From Acidobacteria bacterium 28-9 (GTDB lineage Bacteria > Acidobacteriota > Blastocatellia > Pyrinomonadales > Pyrinomonadaceae), in contig MWYY01000061.1 in assembly GCA_002050355.1 (NCBI GenBank), positions 1 through 64,000 of the forward strand: DNA of 64,000 nt, in the 5' to 3' direction. Position numbers and translations under genes: made by a program. Shown here piece after piece: positions 21,941 through 30,265 of the stretch; the stretch's first letter is position 1, and each line of letters starts with the position of its first letter. The notes beneath the pieces were generated by a model that worked only from the letters and a program-made list of their open reading frames with translations, was not told the origin of the DNA and searched no databases.

Positions 21941-22360
21941 CTAATTGAAAAATTCTGCGGCGGGTATTACTTCGAATTTCGGCATTACTTTTTGCAAAAG
22001 CGCGTAGTCGCGGATGTTATCGGTAATGACGAAACATTTATGCATAAATGAACTGCGGGCAATCAAAGCGTCGTTTTGCAGAGCGGTCGGCAAGAGATTT
22101 TTGTCAATCACATTCAAATGCCGCAAACGTCTGACGACTTTTGTGGCGGTTATCCAATCGGTTTTCGTCGGCACCAGCAATTTGTCGGCTTTGTCTAAAA
22201 CTTTTAGCCAATGCTCATATTTCTTCATCGTTGATTCGTCAATCATCGAAGCCATCAGTTCATAAAAAACTACAACCGAAAAATGGAACGAGTCGAAGTT
22301 GGCATCTATTTGTTTTTTGTAAGTCGAGAAAACGGACGTATCAAGCAACGGATATTCCAT
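21941..22360 (-). CDS. PIN-domain protein (VapC-like toxin)
   Basis: LLDTSVFSTYKK, ALIARSSFMHKCFVITDNIRDYALL. Confidence 0.8.
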   Translation of the reverse strand: MEYPLLDTSVFSTYKKQIDANFDSFHFSVVVFYELMASMIDESTMKKYEHWLKVLDKADKLLVPTKTDWITATKVVRRLRHLNVIDKNLLPTALQNDALIARSSFMHKCFVITDNIRDYALLQKVMPKFEVIPAAEFFN

Positions 22361-22535
22361 ATTTTTTCTCTTCTTCTTCCAACGCCTTTAACGCTTCGCT
22401 TGTGGCTTTTTTCAATTCCTTTTGTAGGTCAGTAAGTTTTTCAGGCTTTTTGAAATCTTTGGCGCGGGGCAGATGCGAATAGTCACGTAAGCCGTTTCCG
22501 TTCGAGATTTGCGTTGTTTCTTTTTTCTTCGGCAT
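22341..22535 (-). CDS. putative antitoxin partner of the PIN protein
   Basis: 64 aa basic/acidic helical ORF overlapping the PIN gene start by 20 bp on the same strand. Confidence 0.6.
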   Translation of the reverse strand: MPKKKETTQISNGNGLRDYSHLPRAKDFKKPEKLTDLQKELKKATSEALKALEEEEKKYGISVA

Positions 22536-22725
22536 AATTTATATCCTCCGACTGAATTATATTGTAAGTCATTTTTGGTAAAATCGAAACACAATATCTA
22601 AAATTGAAACGCCTTGCCGCATTGATTCGGGCGCGAGTTTGCGATGCAGATATTCGGGCATTCGCAAACAACATCAAACGCAACAATTTTTTGACTGATG
22701 AAAGTCAAAGCGTTATCTTGAAATT

Positions 22726-22971
22726 ATGAAAGTCAAAACAACAATCTCCATCGAAGCAGATTTGCTCGAACAGGTGAAAGTCGCGGCGAAAGATTTTCGC
22801 AATCGTTCGGAAGTTTTTGAAAAAGCTTTGCGGGAATATCTGCCGAAGCTGAATCAGAAACCGCAAAAGCAAAAATTGACGCGCGAAGAAGAGATAAATC
22901 TTGTTAACCGATATGCCGACGAAAATCGTGAAGAAATTCTGGAAAATTTAGAGTATCAAATTGATTTGTGA
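22726..22971 (+). CDS. ribbon-helix-helix-like antitoxin
   Basis: [39 protein letters not shown]; overlaps toxin start by 4 bp. Confidence 0.75.
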   Translation: MKVKTTISIEADLLEQVKVAAKDFRNRSEVFEKALREYLPKLNQKPQKQKLTREEEINLVNRYADENREEILENLEYQIDL

Positions 22972-23294
22972 AACGCGGAGAACTTTACAGACTTGCAAAA
23001 CCTTCAAAGCGTGACCCAAAAAGATTTCGCGTTTATATTATCGTCAGCCGCGAAGATTTGATGGCGACAACTTTTCCGACGGTTGTTTGCGCTCCGGTTT
23101 ACAGCAATTACATAGGTTTGCAAACCGAATTCGAAGTCGGCGTTGACGAAGGCTTAAAGCACGACAGCAGTATTCGCTGTGATGAGTTAGTAAGTATTGC
23201 AAAATCCGATTTAACTGATTTTATCGGTTCGCTCTCGCCACAAAAAATTCAAGAATTAAATCAAGCCTTGAAAGTCGCCCTCGAAGTTGATTAA
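22968..23294 (+). CDS. PemK/MazF family toxin
   Basis: [46 protein letters not shown] start. Confidence 0.82.
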   Translation: MKRGELYRLAKPSKRDPKRFRVYIIVSREDLMATTFPTVVCAPVYSNYIGLQTEFEVGVDEGLKHDSSIRCDELVSIAKSDLTDFIGSLSPQKIQELNQALKVALEVD

Positions 23295-23392
23295 GTAAAC
23301 CCGCCTCGTTCAGTTATTCGACCATAAGTTTGCGGCGTAAACGTTCGGACTTATTGAATTTTGTAGTAAAATCAAAATCGAGGAATTTTATT

Positions 23393-23635
23393 ATGCTGAC
23401 AGCAATCGAAACGACGGGAACAATCAGCGCGAATCGCCAACTTCTGCTTGACGAAGATTTGCCCGAAAATGTTTCGGCAAAAGTGCGCGTGATAGTTTTC
23501 TTTGCCGAAGATGATTTGAGCGAAAAGGAATGGATGAAGGCGGCTTCAAAAAACGAGGCTTTCGGTTTTTTGAATGACGAAGCTGAAGACATCTACACTT
23601 TGGAAGACGGAAAACCTGTTCACGATGAAATATAA
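23393..23635 (+). CDS. putative antitoxin of MazEF-type module
   Basis: 80 aa, MLTAIETTGTISANRQLLLDEDLPENVSAKVRVIVFF; overlaps the following toxin. Confidence 0.7.
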   Translation: MLTAIETTGTISANRQLLLDEDLPENVSAKVRVIVFFAEDDLSEKEWMKAASKNEAFGFLNDEAEDIYTLEDGKPVHDEI

Positions 23636-23963
23636 AATTGTTCTCGTGCCGTTTCCATTCGACGATTTATCGGCAAATAAAGTTCGTCCTGCCGTTTGTT
23701 TGACCGACGAAATTCAGCCTTACGGACATATAGTTTTAGCTTTTATTACCAGCAAGGTTTTGGCTAGTCCGTCGTCAACCGATTTTACAATCGATTCTCA
23801 AGCGGCTGATTTTGCCCAAACCGGATTGAAAGTTTCTTCGACAATTCGCCTGCATCGTTTAATGACAATCTCTAAAACGATAATTCAGCGAAAACTCGGC
23901 GAATTATCGTCAACTCAGCAAACGGAAATTGAAAACCGCTTGCGAAAATTGTTTGGAATCTAA
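23625..23963 (+). CDS. PemK/MazF family toxin
   Basis: MKYKIVLVPFPFDDLSANKVRPAVCLTDEIQPYGHIVLAFITSK. Confidence 0.85.
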   Translation: MKYKIVLVPFPFDDLSANKVRPAVCLTDEIQPYGHIVLAFITSKVLASPSSTDFTIDSQAADFAQTGLKVSSTIRLHRLMTISKTIIQRKLGELSSTQQTEIENRLRKLFGI

Positions 23964-23984
23964 AGGAAATCAACAATCATTAGC

Positions 23985-24014
23985 TTTTCGCTGCCAATTT
24001 CAAATTCAACAATT
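23985..24014. repeat. right copy of direct repeat bounding toxin-antitoxin block
   Basis: TTTTCGCTGCCAATTTCAAATTCAACAATT. Confidence 0.75.
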
Positions 24015-24260
24015 AACCAGCGCGAAATACCTTATTGCATTAATTCAAGAGCATGTTTCCAGCAGCGGCATTTACGCTTTGGTAAACCCAGCCGTTTGCT
24101 GAAATAAACTTATTGAAAAACAATTGGCAGACTTGTTTCTACTCGCTTGATTTTCCAACATTCCATGCTGCGAATGAGCGCAATGACCATCTCTACAAAT
24201 GTTTCCGCGATACTTAATTTCCTCAAAAGTTGTAATTGTGGTAAAAAATAATTCCTTAAT

Positions 24261-25133
24261 ATGAGTTACGAAAAAGCGAAAGAAGCGGCTGATTTTATCC
24301 GCTCGAAATACGAAAAGGAAATAAAAGTCGCGCTGGTTTTGGGCAGCGGTTTGGGCGCGTTTGGCGATGAAATAGAAAACGCCGTGCGAATTCCTTATGA
24401 AGAGATTCCGCATTTTGCGCGCTCGACCGTTGAAGGACACGCCGGAAGATTAATTTTGGGCGAGGTCGCAGATGTTTCGGTTGCCGTGCAGCAAGGTCGT
24501 TTTCATTATTACGAAGGTTACGAAATGAGCCAAGTAATTTTTCCGGTGCGTGTTTTTGGTTCGCTTGGCGTGAAAAGTTTGATTTTGACAAACGCAGCGG
24601 GCAGCGTTGATACGGATTTCAAGCAGGGAACTTTAATGCTGATACGCGATCATCTGAATTTGATAGGCATCAATCCTTTGCGCGGGAAAAACGACGAGCA
24701 TTTTGGCGCGCGTTTTCCGGATATGACGGAAGTTTATTCACTCGATTATCAGGAAATTGCGCTCTCGGTTGCCCGTGCGATGGAAAACGAAAAATTAAAG
24801 GCAGCGGAAGCGAGAACCGGAATAAAACAGGAGAAACCGCGAATTTTGCGACGCGGCGTTTATTGCGGTTTGTCGGGTCCGAGCTACGAAACACCGGCGG
24901 AAATCCGAATGCTCAGGCTTTTAGGCGCGGATGCCGTTGGTATGTCAACTGTGCCGGAAGCGATTGTAGCGCGGCAGATGAACATAAACGTTTTGGGAAT
25001 TTCCTGTATCACGAATCTGGCGGCGGGCATCAGCGACGAGACGATAAATCACGAAGAAGTAATGGAAACCGGAGCAAAAGTTGCGGAAACTTTTAAGGAA
25101 TTATTAAAACGAATAATTCCAAAATTAAAATAG
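24261..25133 (+). CDS. purine-nucleoside phosphorylase
   Basis: VALVLGSGLGAFGDEIENA, VQQGRFHYYEGY, LILTNAAGSVD, VGMSTVPEAIVARQMNINVLGISCITNLAAG. Confidence 0.95.
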   Translation: MSYEKAKEAADFIRSKYEKEIKVALVLGSGLGAFGDEIENAVRIPYEEIPHFARSTVEGHAGRLILGEVADVSVAVQQGRFHYYEGYEMSQVIFPVRVFGSLGVKSLILTNAAGSVDTDFKQGTLMLIRDHLNLIGINPLRGKNDEHFGARFPDMTEVYSLDYQEIALSVARAMENEKLKAAEARTGIKQEKPRILRRGVYCGLSGPSYETPAEIRMLRLLGADAVGMSTVPEAIVARQMNINVLGISCITNLAAGISDETINHEEVMETGAKVAETFKELLKRIIPKLK

Positions 25134-25198
25134 TTATCAGTGGTCGGTTGTCAGCAGCAGAAACAATTTCTCACAACTGACAACCGACCACTGATAAC
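25133..25198. repeat. perfect 22-bp inverted repeat (hairpin) between the PNP gene and udk
   Basis: GTTATCAGTGGTCGGTTGTCAG (25133-25154) / CTGACAACCGACCACTGATAAC (25177-25198). Confidence 0.85.
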
Positions 25199-25210
25199 TG
25201 ACTACTGACT

Positions 25211-25849
25211 ATGATTATTGGAATTTGCGGCGGAACAGGCTCGGGGAAAACGACGCTTGCCAGAAAAATTATTGAAGCGGTTGGGCGCGAGAACGTCATT
25301 CTCGTTGAGCAAGATTCGTATTACCGAAACCTCGCCGACATGCCGCTCGACGAACGGCGAGAGGCGAATTTCGACCACCCGGATTCGATTGACAGCGAGA
25401 TGCTGATGAATCATCTCAAGCGTCTGAAAAACGGCGATGCGATAGAAATGCCGATTTACGATTTCAAAACGCACACGCGACGCGCGGAAAGCGAGCGCAT
25501 CGAGCCGAAAGCCGTCGTCATCGTCGAAGGTATTTTGATTTTTTCCGACGCCCGCATTTTGAATTTGCTCGACGTGCGCGTTTTCGTTGACACGCCGGAC
25601 GATATTCGTTTCATTCGCCGCCTGAAACGCGACATCACCGAGCGCGGGCGCACGACCGAATCGGTTATCGCACAGTATTTTGCGACCGTCCGCCCGATGC
25701 ACCTGGAGTTTGTCGAGCCGTCAAAACGCTACGCCGACATTATCATTCCCGAAGCCGCAAACACCGACATCGGCATCGAATTTATTTGCAGTAAAATCCG
25801 CGAAGAAGTAGTCAAAAAAAATGAATACAGAACAGAACGAGTTAGTTAA
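25211..25849 (+). CDS. udk: uridine kinase
   Basis: IGICGGTGSGKTTLARKI, DQDSYYRN-like, NFDHPDSID. Confidence 0.94.
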   Translation: MIIGICGGTGSGKTTLARKIIEAVGRENVILVEQDSYYRNLADMPLDERREANFDHPDSIDSEMLMNHLKRLKNGDAIEMPIYDFKTHTRRAESERIEPKAVVIVEGILIFSDARILNLLDVRVFVDTPDDIRFIRRLKRDITERGRTTESVIAQYFATVRPMHLEFVEPSKRYADIIIPEAANTDIGIEFICSKIREEVVKKNEYRTERVS

Positions 25850-26222
25850 GCTGGCAGCCGAAGCGCGCGGGCGAGCAGTTGCGCCGTTCTCGAACTTCAA
25901 AGTCGGAGCGGCTCTTTTAACAAACGACGGCGAAGTTTTCACCGGCTGCAACATCGAAAACGCTTCTTACGGTTTAACGATGTGCGCCGAGCGTGTGGCG
26001 ATTTTCAAAGCCGTTTCCGAAGGCAAGCGCGCATTTGAAAAAATCTTCGTCGTCGCCGACACCGAAGATTTAACGCCGCCGTGCGGCGCGTGCCGCCAGA
26101 TAATCTGGGAATTCTGCGGCGATGTGGAAATCGTTTTGACGAATCTGCACGGAAAAATTGAAACTTTTCAAATGAGCGAACTTTTCCCGAAAGCGTTTGA
26201 CGTTAAATTTTTGGAGAAATAG
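25821..26222 (+). CDS. cdd: cytidine deaminase
   Basis: GCNIENASYGLTMCAERVAIFKAVSEG, PPCGACRQIIWEF zinc motifs. Confidence 0.96.
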   Translation: MNTEQNELVKLAAEARGRAVAPFSNFKVGAALLTNDGEVFTGCNIENASYGLTMCAERVAIFKAVSEGKRAFEKIFVVADTEDLTPPCGACRQIIWEFCGDVEIVLTNLHGKIETFQMSELFPKAFDVKFLEK

Positions 26223-26237
26223 ATTGGAGAAATAGAA

Positions 26238-26417
26238 ATGCCTGTTCCTGACTTTCAAACAATGATGCTTCCATTTCAGCGCTTTGCTCAAGACCAAACG
26301 GAATACTAGACAGCCGACATTATCGCCGAATTGATGATTGATTACAATGTCGGCGTTTCAAATGCGACCGCTTATCAAATCAAAAGAGTTGATTCGGATT
26401 ATTTTGTCGAAGAATAA
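26238..26417 (+). pseudogene. Mrr-type restriction endonuclease remnant (N- and C-terminal ends only)
   Basis: Reads MPVPDFQTMMLPFQRFAQDQTEY*TADIIAELMIDYNVGVSNATAYQIKRVDSDYFVEE*; both ends resemble Mrr termini (N-terminal ...LP..., C-terminal LMI-x(2-3)-VGVS...DxDYF). Confidence 0.7.
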
Positions 26418-26489
26418 ACTAGTGAGAGTATATTAAAATAAAAAATCGTGACAATTGCTTTTGCTTGTAAATTTATTGTAAATTCAACT

Positions 26490-27887
26490 ATGGAAAAGTC
26501 AAAAATTCTACTTTTCGTCTCCTTTCTCTTATTCTTCCAGCAAACAATTTTTGCCCAAAAGAAAGCGGTTGATTTAATCATCTCCGGCGGCACTGTCGTA
26601 ACGATGGACACGCAGAAGCGCGTTGTCGAAAACGGCGCGGTTGCAATCAAAAACGACAAAATCGTCGGCGTCGGCGCGCCTGATGAAATCAATAAACAAT
26701 TCATTGCAAAACAGACGATAAACGCGCGCGGCAAAGTTGTTATTCCCGGACTTGTAAACACGCACACGCACATTCCGATGACGCTTTTTCGCGGTATTTC
26801 CGACGATTTGGATTTGCAGGAATGGCTAACTAAATTTATTTTTCCGGCGGAAGCGAAAAATGTAACCGAAGATTTTGTGCGCGTCGGAACTCGGCTCGGA
26901 CTCGCGGAGATGATACGCGGCGGCACGACGACTTACTGCGATATGTATTATTTTGAAGATGCAGTCGCGGACGAAACACAAAAAGCAGGTGTGCGCGGCG
27001 TGTTGGGCGAAACGATAATACGGTTTCAGGTCGCCGATAATAAAACGCCGGAAGATGCGCTTCGATACAGCGAGCGTTTTATCAACCGGTGGAAAAACAA
27101 CGGTTTAATCGTTCCCGCGCTTGCTCCGCACGCTCCATACACACTGACGACCGAACAATTAAAAGCCGTCAAAAAACTTGCCGACAGATTAAATGCAGTA
27201 GTTGTGATTCACGTTGCCGAAACGCAAACCGAAGTCAGCGACATTACGAAACAATATGGTGCGCGTCCGGTCGAGTATTTGGCGAAAATCGGTTTTCTGA
27301 ACAATCGCACGATTGCTGCCCACGTTGTCTGGGCAAACAATGAGGAAATTGATTTACTGAAACGATTCGGCGTCGGTGTTGCGCACAATCCGCAATCGAA
27401 TATGAAACTCGCATCCGGCGTCGCGCCAATACCGCAAATGCTGGCGAAAAATCTAGCGGTCGGTTTGGGAACTGACGGCGCGGCGTCGAACAACGACCTT
27501 GATATGTGGGAAGAAATGGACACGGCGGCGAAATTGCACAAAGTCTTCACAGGCGACCCGAAAGTCGTCAACGCCGAGCAAGCATTTGAAATGGCGACGA
27601 TTCGCGGCGCGCGTGCGCTGCATCTGGAAAATTTAATCGGTTCGATTCAGACGGGAAAACGTGCCGACATTGCCATCGTAGATTTTGATGGCTTGCATCA
27701 GACTCCTTTTTACAACGTCTATTCTCACCTCGTTTACGCAACAAAAGCGTCGGACGTGCGGACTGTTCTCATCAACGGGCGCGTCGTGATGCGCGACAGA
27801 CGCTTGCTCACGCTCAATGAAAATGTTATAAAGAAAGACGCAAACACATATCGCAAAAAAATCATCAATAGTTTATCAAGTCAATAA
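26490..27887 (+). CDS. exported amidohydrolase (SAH/nucleoside deaminase-like, TRZ/ATZ family)
   Basis: signal peptide MEKSKILLFVSFLLFFQQTIFAQ; VIPGLVNTHTHIPMTLFRGISDDLDLQEWL, HVAETQTEV, GLGTDGAASNNDLDMWEEM. Confidence 0.88.
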   Translation: MEKSKILLFVSFLLFFQQTIFAQKKAVDLIISGGTVVTMDTQKRVVENGAVAIKNDKIVGVGAPDEINKQFIAKQTINARGKVVIPGLVNTHTHIPMTLFRGISDDLDLQEWLTKFIFPAEAKNVTEDFVRVGTRLGLAEMIRGGTTTYCDMYYFEDAVADETQKAGVRGVLGETIIRFQVADNKTPEDALRYSERFINRWKNNGLIVPALAPHAPYTLTTEQLKAVKKLADRLNAVVVIHVAETQTEVSDITKQYGARPVEYLAKIGFLNNRTIAAHVVWANNEEIDLLKRFGVGVAHNPQSNMKLASGVAPIPQMLAKNLAVGLGTDGAASNNDLDMWEEMDTAAKLHKVFTGDPKVVNAEQAFEMATIRGARALHLENLIGSIQTGKRADIAIVDFDGLHQTPFYNVYSHLVYATKASDVRTVLINGRVVMRDRRLLTLNENVIKKDANTYRKKIINSLSSQ

Positions 27888-28037
27888 TTGCAGGTTAATC
27901 GAAACTTGTTTTTTGCAGTTTTGAAACGCATAACCGACGTATTATTTGTTAAGGATCTTAAAAGCGTGGCTTTGCGAAAAGCGCGTTTTGACCTTTACGG
28001 AAAATTTAAGTCGAAAGTTGAGAAGGAGAAGACTGAA

Positions 28038-29366
28038 ATGCCGCTAAACGTCAGAAAATTCTGCACTTCTATTTTACTGGTTTTTATCTTTAGTTTTATA
28101 ATTTCAGCCCAAACGACGAGCAGCGCGCCTTCAGCCGCCGATGTGATGCGCGAGCGCGTTGCAAAGGCAAAAGCGTATATTGTAGTTAAAAACTACAACG
28201 CCGCGATTTACGAACTCGAAAATATCCGGCGCGAATCGTCCGACCAGACCGTTCAGAGCGTTACCGGCGTTTTGCTGATGAACAGTTACCTCGAACAAGG
28301 TGATTACAAACGCGCACAGGATTTTTTAGGCGACCTCGCCAAAGCGCAGAAAGCGGGCAAAGCGAATGCGGCGGCGAATTATTTTGCCGTTGCCGGACAA
28401 GTCGTCAAGGGAGCGCGCACCCAGCTCGAACGCTACAAATCATTGGGTTTGAGCGTTTCAGACCGGAATTTGCCGGCTGAGGCTTCGACCGATGTGCAGA
28501 AAATGCGCGAAACACTGGAAACGGTTGTCGTGCAGTCGAAAGTTTTGGGCGCCGATAAAAAGCAGACCGCCGACGCGATGGCTCTGCTCGAAGAAGCGAC
28601 CAACGCGAGAAGCGGTCTGGCAAAAGATGACTACGATGCGAAGCGTTGGAAAAACGAAGTTGGCGATGCGCGCGAGCAACTTGCCAATTCGAGAAGCGTT
28701 ATCATTAACGCGGCAGGCGAACCGACGACGGAAATGCCGAAAACCAACAATGTTGCCGTAAATCTTCCGTCGAATAATCAAAATCAAACTGCCGCTCAAA
28801 ATCCAATGACCGCGCAGCCGCAGCCGACGCCGAGCGTGCCGGTTTTTCGACCCGTTCAAAATTCTAACACAGATAACTTGAAACAAACGCCGAGCGAAAC
28901 GACGGCAAAAACCGAAAACAAACCCGTCGAATTACCGAAAACAGCGTCTGAAAATACTGCAAATACTAACGCTCAGACGAGAAATCGGCGTGCTGAAAAC
29001 CCAAATACCGAAACTGCTTTTAACCAAAGTGGAAATAATCCCGAACTGTCCGCATCGGCAAACGGTTCCGACGCTTCGAAAAGTGTTGCGCCGCTGCAGG
29101 TCGGTTCTTTGATTGAATTCGCTACACAGAAAACCAATCCGGTTTATCCGCCGACAGCCAGAACTATGCGGACGAGCGGCATCGTGCGTGTTGAGTTAAC
29201 GGTTGACGAAAAAGGACAAGTGGCGCAAGTGCAAAATACAAGCGGACCGACTCTGCTCCAGAGAGCGGCGACCGATGCGGTAAAGAAGTGGAAGTTTAAG
29301 CCTTTCGTGCGCAACGGCGAACCGGTCAAAGCAAACGGATTTGTGAGCTTTAATTTTAGTTTATAG
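28038..29366 (+). CDS. TonB-family energy transducer with signal peptide, TPR-like N-terminus and Asn/Pro/Thr-rich linker
   Basis: C-terminal NPVYPPTARTMRTSGIVRVELTVDEKGQVAQVQNTSGPTLLQRAATDAVKKWKFKPFVRNGEPV. Confidence 0.85.
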   Translation: MPLNVRKFCTSILLVFIFSFIISAQTTSSAPSAADVMRERVAKAKAYIVVKNYNAAIYELENIRRESSDQTVQSVTGVLLMNSYLEQGDYKRAQDFLGDLAKAQKAGKANAAANYFAVAGQVVKGARTQLERYKSLGLSVSDRNLPAEASTDVQKMRETLETVVVQSKVLGADKKQTADAMALLEEATNARSGLAKDDYDAKRWKNEVGDAREQLANSRSVIINAAGEPTTEMPKTNNVAVNLPSNNQNQTAAQNPMTAQPQPTPSVPVFRPVQNSNTDNLKQTPSETTAKTENKPVELPKTASENTANTNAQTRNRRAENPNTETAFNQSGNNPELSASANGSDASKSVAPLQVGSLIEFATQKTNPVYPPTARTMRTSGIVRVELTVDEKGQVAQVQNTSGPTLLQRAATDAVKKWKFKPFVRNGEPVKANGFVSFNFSL

Positions 29367-29393
29367 GTTTGAAAGAATTTGATTTTGCGATTC

Positions 29394-29435
29394 GGGCAGA
29401 CTCCTTTATTAAAGGCTCTGCCCTTTAATTTTTAA
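29394..29435 (+). terminator. intrinsic terminator-like hairpin downstream of tonB-family gene
   Basis: GGGCAGA ... TCTGCCC followed by TTTAATTTTT. Confidence 0.6.
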
Positions 29436-30265
29436 AATTGGGGAATTTGCCGGTTAGCTACCGGCTGTCTATTTTTATCAGGGCGTCTGTTATTCGTAGC
29501 GCCTCCTGCTCCCGCACCTCGAAAAAGCGGCATAAAAATCCATTTGCTGTGATTTTCAATTCCGTAATAAGCAATGACGGATTTGCTTTTGCTCTGGCTG
29601 GCGACGCCAATAAACGGTGTGTTGTCGGTTACGACTTCAATTTCCGCGTCGTCGGCTTCTTCCGTTTCGCTTTCGCTGCCGGTATTGATAATGTTGACGA
29701 GCGGGATCGCGTATTTATCAAGAAACTGAGGACTTGACGGCAGTATGCCGTTGTTATAAATCTGCACACGCTTGGCGAAACTTAAAAACGCCTGGCTGTC
29801 AGGTCTTATCAAACGCCATTTGCCATCTTCGGAAAGCGGGTCAACTGCCGCTGAAGCCCGCAGAATCTGGCGTTTTTTCGTGCCTTGCGGAAGACCTTCG
29901 AGCAAATCGTCCATCGAATGGGGAAGTTTTGCACCTTTATAGAACACGACGTATTCTTTGATAGCCTCGGCAATTTCTTCGCCGCGCCTGATTGATTCGA
30001 GTTCCTTTTCGCGCTGAACGCTTTGCTGAATGCTCGGCGCAACCGCTAAAAGCATAATCGCAAAAATAGTCATCACCGCCACAACCGCCAGCAGAGACAT
30101 TCCGCATTCGGAGTTTGGAGTTTGGATTTTGGATTTTGGATTTGATTTTGCAGGTCCGCAATCAACAGCAGTCCGTAGTCTAAAGTTTTTCCTTTGATTT
30201 CTTTGACTGACCACTGACCACTGACCGCTGACTAAGGTTTTAATTGTCTCCATCATCATCGTCAT
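29432..30265 (-). CDS. type II secretion/type IV pilus-like pseudopilin; N-terminal extension repeat-derived
   Basis: ECGMSLLAVVAVMTIFAIMLLAVAPSIQQSVQREKELESIRRGEEIAEAI, PQGTKKRQILRASAAVDPLS; true start uncertain. Confidence 0.75.
   Translation of the reverse strand: MTMMMETIKTLVSGQWSVVSQRNQRKNFRLRTAVDCGPAKSNPKSKIQTPNSECGMSLLAVVAVMTIFAIMLLAVAPSIQQSVQREKELESIRRGEEIAEAIKEYVVFYKGAKLPHSMDDLLEGLPQGTKKRQILRASAAVDPLSEDGKWRLIRPDSQAFLSFAKRVQIYNNGILPSSPQFLDKYAIPLVNIINTGSESETEEADDAEIEVVTDNTPFIGVASQSKSKSVIAYYGIENHSKWIFMPLFRGAGAGGATNNRRPDKNRQPVANRQIPQF

Noticed and set aside
24072-24440. Minus-strand 122-aa ORF at the PNP gene start
   Set aside because: Overlaps the well-supported PNP CDS antisense and lacks recognisable motifs.
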